NCBI GenBank assembly: GCA_012522285.1 | Contig: JAAYKS010000024.1 | Span: 1 to 16,981, forward strand | Length of the DNA: 16,981 nt | Source of the DNA: Clostridiaceae bacterium | GTDB lineage: Bacteria > Bacillota > Clostridia > Saccharofermentanales > UBA5734 | Reading direction: 5' to 3' | Shown: piece after piece, positions 6,326 to 13,862 of the stretch | Layout of the letters: every line of letters starts with the position of its first letter | Numbering within the stretch: position 1 is the stretch's first letter | Notes under the pieces: generated by a model | What the model was told of the DNA's origin: nothing | Database searches by the model: none | Seen by the model: only the letters and a program-made list of their open reading frames with translations | Program-made: the position numbers and the translations under genes

Positions 6326-7597
6326 ATGAACCCAGAGTTGATCGAAGCCATCCGGTTGCTGGAAAAAGAGCGCGCCATCGACAGCGAGCTGTTGTTCGAG
6401 GCGATTGAGGAATCGTTGGTTTCCGCTTACAAACGGGAATTCGACGCAAAGACGACCGACAACATCCGTGCCGAGGTAAACCGGACGTCGGGTGAGATGA
6501 AAGTGTTCCTGACCAAAACCGTGGTCGAGACCGTCACCGACCCCAATGTCGAACTTTCTCTCGAGGAAGCCAAAAGCTATTCGGAAGAGTTCGAGATCGG
6601 CGACGAGATGGAATACGAGCTTTCTCCCCAGGATTTTGGCCGCCTGGCGGCGCAAACCGCGAAGAACGTGATCAACCAGAAGCTGTGCAACGCGGAGCGG
6701 GAGCGCATTCAAAACGAGTTCTCCAGCCGCATCGGCGAGCTTTCGGTCGGGGTGGTACAACGCCGCGACCACAGGGAAGTGATCGTCGACATCGGACGCG
6801 CGGAAGCAGTGCTTCCTTATAATGAGCAGGTGCGTTCGGACGGGTATAATTTCAACCAGCGCATGCGTTTTTACATCCTGCGCGTGGATGAGAAAAAAGG
6901 CCGCCCGATCGTCTATGTGTCCAGGAGCCATCCCAACCTGGTTCGCAAACTGTTTGAAAACGAAGTCCCCGAAATCGCATCCGGCGTGGTCGAAATTGTG
7001 GCGGTCTCCCGCGAGGCGGGGTCCAGAACCAAAATCGCGGTCGCGTCGCGTGACGAAAACGTCGATCCCGTCGGCTCTTGTGTGGGCCAACGCGGACTGC
7101 GCGTGCAGGCGGTCATGGATGAGTTGATGGGAGAAAAGATCGACATCATCCAGTGGAGCCCGGAACTGGAGTCCTTTATCGCCAACAGCCTCAATCCCGC
7201 GAAAGTGCTGCGTGTGGACATCAACGAAGAGGAAAACACCGCACGAGTGGTTGTTCCGGACCATCAGCTGTCGCTCGCGATCGGTAGAGAAGGCCAGAAC
7301 GCCCGGTTGGCCGCACGGCTGACCGGCTGGAAGATCGACATCAAGAGCGAATCGCGGTTCCGCGAGTTGCTTGAACAGGAGATTCTGGCGCGTTTCACAG
7401 CCGCCACGGAATCGGCCGTTAACGAATCGGACGCACAAGCTGAAGCGGAATCTGCCGCAAACGATGCGGAAGCACAACCCGACGCGGAAAACGGATCGGA
7501 GGAACAGCCGGGCGCCGATGTGGCATCGGCTCCCGAGGCGGATCTTGCGGTGGACTCCGAAGTGGCGCAGGCCGACCCCGCAATACAGGCGGATTGA
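6326..7597 (+). CDS. nusA: Transcription termination/antitermination factor NusA
   Basis: Binds RNA polymerase and nascent RNA, promoting pausing and intrinsic termination and taking part in antitermination. Of 423 residues, about 1-125 are the polymerase-binding N-domain (starting MNPELIEAIRLLEKERAID), about 135-200 the S1 domain, and the remainder to about 345 two KH domains, with PVGSCVGQRG near residue 250 and the KH2 motif GREGQNARLAARLTGW near 320. The E. coli C-terminal acidic repeats are absent, as is normal in Bacillota. Unusual is a tail of about 70 residues after 350, rich in Ala, Glu and Asp with almost no basic residues, predicted disordered. AAGGAG precedes the ATG. rnpM follows after 22 bases. 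Confidence 0.96.
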   Translation: MNPELIEAIRLLEKERAIDSELLFEAIEESLVSAYKREFDAKTTDNIRAEVNRTSGEMKVFLTKTVVETVTDPNVELSLEEAKSYSEEFEIGDEMEYELSPQDFGRLAAQTAKNVINQKLCNAERERIQNEFSSRIGELSVGVVQRRDHREVIVDIGRAEAVLPYNEQVRSDGYNFNQRMRFYILRVDEKKGRPIVYVSRSHPNLVRKLFENEVPEIASGVVEIVAVSREAGSRTKIAVASRDENVDPVGSCVGQRGLRVQAVMDELMGEKIDIIQWSPELESFIANSLNPAKVLRVDINEEENTARVVVPDHQLSLAIGREGQNARLAARLTGWKIDIKSESRFRELLEQEILARFTAATESAVNESDAQAEAESAANDAEAQPDAENGSEEQPGADVASAPEADLAVDSEVAQADPAIQAD

Positions 7598-7619
7598 CAA
7601 CATAAAGGATGAGTGACGC

Positions 7620-7913
7620 ATGCCCGAGACGGCGATAAAAAAGAAAAAAGCGCCGATGCGCATGTGTGTCGCCTGCCAGACGATGCGGCCGAAGCGGGAA
7701 CTCGTGCGAATCGTAGCCGGACGGGATGGCGAGATCTCGCTGGATTCGACCGGAAAAGCCGCGGGGCGGGGCGCTTACCTTTGCAGGGACACGGCTTGCC
7801 TGGCCAAGGCGGTCAAAGAAAAGAGACTCGAGCGTGCTCTCAAGTCCCGCATACCGGCGGAAACAGCCATACTGCTGGATCGTTTGATAACGGAAGGCAA
7901 TGACAGTGGATGA
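7620..7913 (+). CDS. rnpM: YlxR-family RNase P modulator RnpM
   Basis: A 97-residue member of the YlxR (DUF448) family, small RNA-binding proteins encoded between nusA and infB; the B. subtilis member has been named RnpM for an effect on RNase P. The family signature is visible as RMCVACQTMRPKRELVRIV (Cys16, Cys19) and GRGAYLCRDTACLAKA (Cys55, Cys60). A lysine cluster (KKKK) sits before it. AAAGGAT around 7604-7610 is placed well for ATG7620. The 3' end overlaps the next gene by 8-14 bases depending on that gene's start, indicating coupled translation. Confidence 0.92.
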   Translation: MPETAIKKKKAPMRMCVACQTMRPKRELVRIVAGRDGEISLDSTGKAAGRGAYLCRDTACLAKAVKEKRLERALKSRIPAETAILLDRLITEGNDSG

Positions 7914-8232
7914 TCAGGATCGCGTGCTGCGGATGCTGGGGCTGGCTACCAGAGCGGGAAAAACCGCCTACGGGGCAGTCGCGTGCGAAAAGGCAGTCAC
8001 GAGAGGACGAGCGGAACTGGTGATCGTGGCGACGGACGCCGCGCGAGATACAGCAGAAAAAGCGGAGAACATGTGTCACAAGGCGGGGATACCCTGCCTG
8101 AGAACGGGAACCGGCGCCACCATCGGACAATATACAGGCGGCGGGATCCATATGACAGCGGCGGTCTTGGACCGGGGATTCGCACAGCGGATCCGGGAAC
8201 TATGGATGGCCGGGACCAGTAAAATGGAATGA
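7900..8232 (+). CDS. rplGA: L7Ae/L30e-family ribosomal protein (YlxQ-like)
   Basis: A 110-residue L7Ae-family K-turn RNA-binding protein, which in Bacillota lies between rnpM and infB. Recognisable parts are the opening RVLRMLGLATRAGKTAYG, with ELVIVATDAARDTAEKAENMC and KAGIPCLR...TIGQYTGGG. The start is open to question: ATG7900 lies only two bases after GGAAGG (7892-7897), whereas the in-frame GTG at 7906 is eight bases away, a better spacing, and would give 108 residues. Either start overlaps the end of rnpM. infB follows after 27 bases measured to its likely ATG. The precise RNA target in this organism cannot be read from sequence. Confidence 0.85.
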   Translation: MTVDDQDRVLRMLGLATRAGKTAYGAVACEKAVTRGRAELVIVATDAARDTAEKAENMCHKAGIPCLRTGTGATIGQYTGGGIHMTAAVLDRGFAQRIRELWMAGTSKME

Positions 8233-8259
8233 CAGAATAATTGGAGGATGATTCGGTTA

Positions 8260-11200
8260 ATGGCAAAACGAGAAGATTCGGGTTCGGGGCTTCGTGCCGG
8301 GTTCACCAGGGCGGACACTTCCGCACCACAAAACAGGAAGGCCGGCAAGAAAGCCGAGCCCAAGCCCGACAACGAACCGGTTGAAAAAGCCGATGAAGTA
8401 GTCGAGACCCCGCCTCCGGCTTCCGAGCCAGAGGAGCACCCCAATGCGCCGACGATCACGATGCAGGGTGTGTCCGGCAAAAAAATCACCGGTGTGGTCA
8501 AGGTCGTGAAAAAGGCGGCGAAAGCGGAGACGGAAGAAACGGCTCCGTCGATTGACGCGCCTGTAGCGGAATCCGCTGCCCCTGAACGGACCACCGCCCC
8601 GACAGAAGCGGGAACCGAGGCTCCGGCAAAGGAAACCGCGCCCATGCCGTCGGCACCCGTCACGCCTGCCGCACCTGTTGCCGATCATCCCGGCGAGACG
8701 ACTGCGAAACCTGCGGTTGCCGCAGCGCCCCCCGCTGAAGCTGTAAAACCGGCATCCGAGGCGGAAAAAAGCGATACGGCTGAACCTGCACCGGCTCCTG
8801 CACGAACACAGGAGAGGCAGGGCGAGTTTGTCTCTCGTCCGCAGGGCGGCCAACAGGGCGGATACGCGCCTCGTCCGCAAGGCGGCCAGCAGGGTGGTTA
8901 CGCACCTCGTCCGCAAGGTGGCCAGCAGGGCGGTTACGCGCCGCGTCCGCAAGGCGGCCAACAGGGCGGTTACGCGCCTCGTCCGCAAGGCGGCCAACAG
9001 GGCGGTTACGCGCCACGTCCGCAAGGCGGGCAGCAAGGCGGTTACGCGCCGCGTCCACAAGGCGGCCAACAGGGCGGTTACGCGCCACGTCCGCAGGGCG
9101 GCCAGCAGGGCGGTTACGCGCCGCGCCCGCAAGGCGGTCAGGGTGGATACGCACCTCGTCCGCAGGGCGGTCAGCAGGGCGGTTATGCGCCTCGTCCGCA
9201 GGGCGGCCAGGGCGGATATGCGCCTCGTCCGCAGGGCGGCCAGGGCGGTTACGCCCCTCGTCCGCAGGGCGGCCAGGGCGGATACGCACCGCGTCCGCAG
9301 GGCGGCCAGGGTGGTTACGCCCCTCGTCCGCAGGGCGGCCAGGGTGGATATGCACCGCGCAGGTCTACTGATTCGGACGTTCCCGCCGAACTGATCGGGC
9401 GTCCCCAGACCGGAAGAGGCACCCTCACCGCACGCGACGGAGCTGCAAAACCTGTGCGCCGTGATGACAGCAAAGACACACGCAAGACGTCTGCAAGAGG
9501 AGCGGCAGCGGCCTCCGATAAGCACGCGACTTTGAAAAAACAGGCGCAGATCCTTCCGGACAGCGGATTGACGGCGGCATTGACAGACGAAACCATCATG
9601 GAGACGATCTACAGCCCGCCGCCCCGTTCTTCCCGTCGCCGCGGCAGCAGCCGCAGGAGAGACAGAGGATCCGCACAAGCGTCCCAGGCAGCCGCCGCGC
9701 GTGCCATCCTGACGCATGTCGCCCTGCCCGAAAACCTGACGGTCAAAGAGTTCGCCGAAGCCATCAAGAAGACATCCGCCGAGATCATCAAAAAATTGAT
9801 GAAAATGGGCGTCATGGCCACCCTCAACGAAGTGATCGATTTTGACACTGCTACGATCATCGCCAGCGAGTACAACATCACGACCGAACAAACGGTGGTG
9901 GTGACCGAAGAAGACATCCTCTTTGACGAGACCGACGATACGGACGGAGACCTGATTCCGCGTCCGCCGGTCGTGGTTGTCATGGGTCATGTCGACCATG
10001 GTAAAACTTCGCTGCTGGACCGCATTCGTGAGACTTCGGTCGCCGAGGGCGAAGCAGGCGGCATCACACAGCACATCGGCGCCTACATGGTGACCTCCAA
10101 AGGCCGTCGCATCACCTTCCTCGACACGCCGGGTCACGAAGCCTTTACCACCATGCGCGCCCGGGGTGCGCAGGTGACCGACATCGCGATTCTCGTGGTC
10201 GCCGCGGATGACGGCGTCATGCCGCAGACCGTCGAGGCGATCAACCACGCGCGGGCCGCCAACACACAAATTGTCGTGGCAATCAACAAAATCGACTTGC
10301 CCGGTGCCAATATCGACCGCGTAAAGCAGGAACTTGCGACGCGCGAATTGATCCCCGAGGAATGGGGCGGGTCCACGATTATGGTTCCCGTGTCCGCCAA
10401 GACGGGCGAAGGATTTGACGATCTGCTGGAAATGCTGTTGCTGACGGCGGACATCCTCGATCTGAAGTCCAATCCCGACAAGCAGGCGAAGGGCACCGTC
10501 ATCGAAGCCAAACTCGACAAAGGGCGCGGCCCGGTCGCGACGTTGCTGGTGCAGCGCGGTACCCTTCAGGCTGGCGACACGCTGGTGACTGGCTCGGTCG
10601 TCGGACGCGTGCGCGCCATGACGGACTACAAAGGTACGCCCATCAAAAAGGCGGGGCCTTCGACCCCGGTCGAGATCATCGGACTTCCGGAAGTGCCCGA
10701 AGCGGGCGAGCTGTTCTATGCGGTCACGGATGACAAAACGGCACGCAGCCTCGTGGAACGCCGCCGTTCGGAACATCGCGAGCAGGGATTGCGCCAGAGC
10801 TCCCGTATGTCGCTGGAGTCGTTGTACTCCAAGATGTCCGCCGGAGAGGTGCTTGATCTCAACCTGATCGTCAAAGCAGATGTCCAGGGTAGCGTCGAAG
10901 CGGTGAAACAGTCGCTGGAGAAACTCTCGACGACGGAGATCCGTGTCAACGTCATCCATGGCGCGGTCGGCGCCATCACAGAAGGGGACGTCACCCTGGC
11001 GGAAGTCGCCGATGCGATTATCATCGGGTTCAATGTGCGGCCGGCGTCTAATGTCGCCGATATCGCGGATGAACACGGAGTCGATCTGCGGATGTACCGG
11101 ATTATCTACAACGCGATCGAAGACGTCCAGGCTGCGATGAAAGGCATGTTGGCACCGGTTTACAAAGAGAGCATTCTGGGTCATGCCGAGGTGCGCCAGG

Positions 11201-11460
11201 TATTCCGTATCACCGGAGCGGGTACCGTGGCCGGCTGTTATGTGACCGACGGTCGAATCCTGCGGTCCGCCGAAGTGCGCGTCGTCCGTGACGGGATCGT
11301 CGTACACGAAGGAAAACTCCAGTCCCTCAAGCGTTTCAAAGACGACGTGCGGGAAGTGGCGACCGGTTACGAGTGCGGCATCGCCATCGAGAAGTTCAAC
11401 GACATCAAAGAATCCGACATCATCGAAGCGTTCGAGATGAAGGAAGTGGAAAGGAACTGA
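8260..11460 (+). CDS. infB: Translation initiation factor IF-2 with expanded repeat-rich N-terminus
   Basis: GTPase that places initiator fMet-tRNA on the 30S subunit and promotes subunit joining. I choose ATG8260 (MAKREDSG..., 1066 residues), 12 bases after GGAGG; the in-frame ATG8248 directly abuts that GGAGG and is less likely. Residues 1-192 are low-complexity Ala/Pro/Glu/Lys; 193-366 are 15 tandem repeats; an Arg-rich linker follows near 455-470. An IF2_N domain occupies about 488-545. The GTPase motifs are GHVDHGKT (576-583), DTPGH (622-626), NKID (676-679) and SAK (712-714). Domains II, III and the fMet-tRNA-binding C2 domain complete the protein. The core is conventional; the N-terminus is unusually long and lacks a recognisable extra IF2_N domain at the very start. 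Confidence 0.95.
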   Translation: MAKREDSGSGLRAGFTRADTSAPQNRKAGKKAEPKPDNEPVEKADEVVETPPPASEPEEHPNAPTITMQGVSGKKITGVVKVVKKAAKAETEETAPSIDAPVAESAAPERTTAPTEAGTEAPAKETAPMPSAPVTPAAPVADHPGETTAKPAVAAAPPAEAVKPASEAEKSDTAEPAPAPARTQERQGEFVSRPQGGQQGGYAPRPQGGQQGGYAPRPQGGQQGGYAPRPQGGQQGGYAPRPQGGQQGGYAPRPQGGQQGGYAPRPQGGQQGGYAPRPQGGQQGGYAPRPQGGQGGYAPRPQGGQQGGYAPRPQGGQGGYAPRPQGGQGGYAPRPQGGQGGYAPRPQGGQGGYAPRPQGGQGGYAPRRSTDSDVPAELIGRPQTGRGTLTARDGAAKPVRRDDSKDTRKTSARGAAAASDKHATLKKQAQILPDSGLTAALTDETIMETIYSPPPRSSRRRGSSRRRDRGSAQASQAAAARAILTHVALPENLTVKEFAEAIKKTSAEIIKKLMKMGVMATLNEVIDFDTATIIASEYNITTEQTVVVTEEDILFDETDDTDGDLIPRPPVVVVMGHVDHGKTSLLDRIRETSVAEGEAGGITQHIGAYMVTSKGRRITFLDTPGHEAFTTMRARGAQVTDIAILVVAADDGVMPQTVEAINHARAANTQIVVAINKIDLPGANIDRVKQELATRELIPEEWGGSTIMVPVSAKTGEGFDDLLEMLLLTADILDLKSNPDKQAKGTVIEAKLDKGRGPVATLLVQRGTLQAGDTLVTGSVVGRVRAMTDYKGTPIKKAGPSTPVEIIGLPEVPEAGELFYAVTDDKTARSLVERRRSEHREQGLRQSSRMSLESLYSKMSAGEVLDLNLIVKADVQGSVEAVKQSLEKLSTTEIRVNVIHGAVGAITEGDVTLAEVADAIIIGFNVRPASNVADIADEHGVDLRMYRIIYNAIEDVQAAMKGMLAPVYKESILGHAEVRQVFRITGAGTVAGCYVTDGRILRSAEVRVVRDGIVVHEGKLQSLKRFKDDVREVATGYECGIAIEKFNDIKESDIIEAFEMKEVERN
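8836..9357 (+). repeat. 15-unit in-frame tandem repeat in infB (RPQGGQ(Q)GGYAP)
   Basis: Fifteen consecutive units start at CGT8836. Units 1-8 and 10 are 36 bases (RPQGGQQGGYAP). Units 9 and 11-15 are 33 bases, lacking one Gln codon. Total 522 bases, residues 193-366 of IF-2. All other differences between units are synonymous, touching Arg, Pro, Gln, Gly, Tyr, Ala and Pro codons, which argues for selection on the peptide. Units 12-13 and 14-15 look like a recent 66-base duplication. The segment is basic (one Arg and no acid per unit) and has one Tyr per unit. The GC-rich repeat lacks stops in other frames, producing spurious open frames on both strands. Confidence 0.98.
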
Positions 11461-11461
11461 C

Positions 11462-11842
11462 ATGGAACGTTCCGATCGCGTAGGCGACGAAATGCGGACG
11501 GTCCTGTCCGATATCATACGTGACGACCTCAAGGATCCGGGCATGCCCGAGATGGTTTCGGTGGTGGGGGTTCGGGTCACGCGCGACTTGTCGCACGCGT
11601 ATGCGTACATCAGTGTGCTGGGCGACGAGTTGGCACGCAAAAACTGCAAAAAAGCGTTGGAGCGTGCGGGCGGATTCATCCGCCGCGAAATCGGACACCG
11701 GATGCGTCTTCGGATGACACCCGAGGTCCATTTTGTATTTGACCATTCGATTGAGCGCGGCATCGAAATCAACCGCCTCATCGATGAGGTCATCGGCAAG
11801 AATACCGACAAGTCCGGGAACGGGGAGGGCACCGGGAAATGA
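11462..11842 (+). CDS. rbfA: 30S ribosome-binding factor RbfA
   Basis: Helps mature the 16S rRNA 5' end and the 30S subunit, especially in the cold. The 126-residue KH-like protein begins MERSDRVGDEMRTVLSDIIRDDLKDP and continues MVSVVGVRVTRDLSHAYAYISVLGDE, with the late motif IGHRMRLRMTPEVHFVFDHSIERGI (residue order as in the family). It starts one base after the infB stop, with AAGGA inside the end of infB as ribosome binding site, so it is coupled to infB translation. Its end overlaps the next gene by four bases (ATGA). Length and motifs are normal. Confidence 0.94.
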   Translation: MERSDRVGDEMRTVLSDIIRDDLKDPGMPEMVSVVGVRVTRDLSHAYAYISVLGDELARKNCKKALERAGGFIRREIGHRMRLRMTPEVHFVFDHSIERGIEINRLIDEVIGKNTDKSGNGEGTGK

Positions 11843-12882
11843 CTGGTACGGACCTTCCCGGCTCGGACCTTTCCCTGATCGCGATCGCCCGGACGATCGG
11901 CCGGCTGGCACGTTCCGGTGGATCTGTCGACATCCTCCCGCACGTCCGTGCGGACGGAGATGCGGCAGGGTCTTCTCTTGCGCTTGCCCATGTGGTTTCT
12001 TCCCTTGGCGGACATCCCCGGGTTGTTCTGGAGGAATCCCTCGACTGGACCCTGGCGTCCTTCCCCGGAGCGGACTCGATTCTGGTCGGCATGCCGCGCA
12101 CGGAGGGAGAAGAGAATTCCGATCACGCAGATGCGGCCATTATGCTGGACTGCGGTGAGACAACCCGACTGGGTTCCCGTGCGCCTCTGTTCACGCGGGC
12201 GGGGGTCCGCATTGTACTGGATCACCACCTCTCAAGCCAACATACCGAAGGACTCAGTCACATCGACCCGTCTGCAGCTGCGGTCGGCGAGATCATTTAT
12301 CGGTTGGTCCGTCTGCTGGAAGAAGAAACTGGACGGGCTCTTCTTTCTCACGATATGGCAGTGTGCATGATGGGGGCGATTCTGACCGATACCGGCGGAT
12401 TCCGCTTTTCCAACACCACACGCGACACGTTTGAAATTGCGTCCGATTTGATGTCGTACGGGCTGGATATTGGCGAGCTCAGTTACGGGCTATTGGAATC
12501 CATGACGGTTGAGAAATACCGTTTGACCGGAGTCGCCAGCAGCCGGGCGGCCTTTCACCACGATGGCGCCATCGCAATCCTGGGAATTACGCGGCAGATG
12601 CTGGCGGATACCGGAGCGGACGAAAACGACACCAACGGGCTTGCTAACATGTTGCGGGCCATCCAACCCGTCCGTGTCGCCCTCGTGCTCAAGGAGGGGG
12701 AGGACGGGACGGTCCGCGTGAATATCCGATCCAAAGACGGATTCAACTCCGCCGGATTCGCGGCCCTGTTCGGCGGTGGAGGGCATGCACGCGCGGCCGG
12801 GTTTCATCTGGATGGCACCACGATGCAGGATGCGACGGCAATGCTGGCGGAAAAGGCCGGGGAATGGCTGGATCGGGCATGA
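11839..12882 (+). CDS. nrnA: DHH-family oligoribonuclease / pAp phosphatase NrnA
   Basis: DHH/DHHA1 phosphoesterase that degrades very short RNAs (nano-RNA) and, in characterised relatives, 3'-phosphoadenosine 5'-phosphate; some members cleave linear dinucleotides derived from cyclic di-nucleotides. All metal-binding motifs are visible in 347 residues: H35, D39 and D41 in HVRADGDAAGS; D104 in MLDCGET; the name-giving D128-H129-H130; and D184 in ILTDTGGF. The DHHA1 RNA-binding motif GGGGHARAAG starts at 312. The length is typical (about 320-350). ATG11839 overlaps the rbfA stop. The gene commonly sits between rbfA and truB in clostridia, linking RNA turnover with ribosome assembly. Exact substrate preference is unknown. 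Confidence 0.92.
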   Translation: MTGTDLPGSDLSLIAIARTIGRLARSGGSVDILPHVRADGDAAGSSLALAHVVSSLGGHPRVVLEESLDWTLASFPGADSILVGMPRTEGEENSDHADAAIMLDCGETTRLGSRAPLFTRAGVRIVLDHHLSSQHTEGLSHIDPSAAAVGEIIYRLVRLLEEETGRALLSHDMAVCMMGAILTDTGGFRFSNTTRDTFEIASDLMSYGLDIGELSYGLLESMTVEKYRLTGVASSRAAFHHDGAIAILGITRQMLADTGADENDTNGLANMLRAIQPVRVALVLKEGEDGTVRVNIRSKDGFNSAGFAALFGGGGHARAAGFHLDGTTMQDATAMLAEKAGEWLDRA

Positions 12883-13862
12883 CCGCGGTTCCCGCGGGGG
12901 GTATCCTCCATATCGACAAGCCGGTGGGAATCACCTCTTTCGGCGTGGTGTCACGTGTGCGCCGGGTCATGAAGCTCCGTCGCGTTGGCCACTGCGGCAC
13001 GCTGGATCCGTTTGCCTGCGGCGTACTGCCGATCCTGCTCGGCCGGGCGACCGGTATTGCCCGCTATATGGAAGGATATGACAAATCGTACCGTGTCACG
13101 GTGCGTTTCGGTTTTTTCACAGATACACAGGACCGCACGGGAATCGCCTTTGGAGGCCGTATCCCTTCCGATGCTGAACGCGACGTCATGGTGGCGGACG
13201 GATTTCGCGCCATTCGCACGGCAGTTGCGGATCTGGCCGGTGACAGGATGCAGATGCCGCCGATGTATTCTGCCGTCAAAATCGACGGCAGACCGCTGTA
13301 TCAATACGCGCGCAAAGGTATGGAAGTGGAACGCAAAGCGCGGCCGATCCACGTCTTCCGATCCGAACTTCTCTCGGTCGGGGTCGTGGACGGACTGCCG
13401 GAAGCGACGGTAGAGATCGATTGTTCCAAAGGAACGTATATCCGTACTCTATGTCAGGATCTCGGCGAAGCGACCGGATGGGGTGCGCATGCCGCGGAGC
13501 TCACACGTACGGCCTGTGGGCCCTTTACGCTGGATGGAGCTTTGCCTTTGCATATACTGGAAGAATGGGCGGAAGAGAATCCGGAAACCATCTGGGACAC
13601 CCTTCGGACCCGCGGGATATTGCTGCCGATGGAAACCGCCATCTCGACGTTTCCGATCGTGCGCTGCGGGGCAGATGCCGCGTTGCGCTTTGCGCAGGGG
13701 CGCCCCCTGGGTATCGACGAGGCCGAGATGCCCGTTGGCCTCCGTCCGGAGTTGCGGATGGCAGTCCATGGTCCGGATGGGTTTGTGGGGGTCGGATTGT
13801 GTTGGCAAGACGAAGAGGGATCCCTTTGGATCCACGCTGAAAGGGTGTTCGCATTAACGTGA
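12879..13862 (+). CDS. truB: tRNA pseudouridine(55) synthase TruB
   Basis: Converts U55 to pseudouridine in the T-loop of tRNAs. From ATG12879 the protein is 327 residues. This start gives the ATGA overlap with nrnA seen at other junctions here; an in-frame ATG at 12864 would add five residues and has AAAAGG seven bases upstream, so it is a real alternative. The family opening GGILHIDKPVGITSF is followed by RVGHCGTLDPFACGVLP, where Asp43 is the catalytic aspartate. PMYSAVKIDGRPLYQYARKG and CSKGTYIRTLCQDLG are further TruB motifs. The C-terminal part (after about 250) is a PUA-like tail. The stop overlaps the ribF GTG start. Confidence 0.94.
   Translation: MTAVPAGGILHIDKPVGITSFGVVSRVRRVMKLRRVGHCGTLDPFACGVLPILLGRATGIARYMEGYDKSYRVTVRFGFFTDTQDRTGIAFGGRIPSDAERDVMVADGFRAIRTAVADLAGDRMQMPPMYSAVKIDGRPLYQYARKGMEVERKARPIHVFRSELLSVGVVDGLPEATVEIDCSKGTYIRTLCQDLGEATGWGAHAAELTRTACGPFTLDGALPLHILEEWAEENPETIWDTLRTRGILLPMETAISTFPIVRCGADAALRFAQGRPLGIDEAEMPVGLRPELRMAVHGPDGFVGVGLCWQDEEGSLWIHAERVFALT

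Noticed and set aside
6035..7663. 542-codon minus-strand frame opposite nusA and the end of rimP
   Set aside because: Shadow frame of conserved plus-strand genes with no ribosome binding site or recognisable domain.
8833..9360. CRISPR-like or VNTR array reading of the repeat
   Set aside because: Units are contiguous with no spacers, in frame inside a conserved gene, and encode a constant peptide.
8828..9394. Alternative plus- and minus-strand frames through the infB repeat (Arg/Ala/Val-rich)
   Set aside because: Any frame through a 33/36-base repeat without stops looks like a repetitive protein. Only the IF-2 frame has purely synonymous variation.
8257..12228. 1323-codon open frame on the minus strand across infB, rbfA and part of nrnA
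   Set aside because: It is exactly antisense to well-supported genes. High GC and the stop-free infB repeat keep the opposite strand open. Its translation is low-complexity and resembles no family I know.
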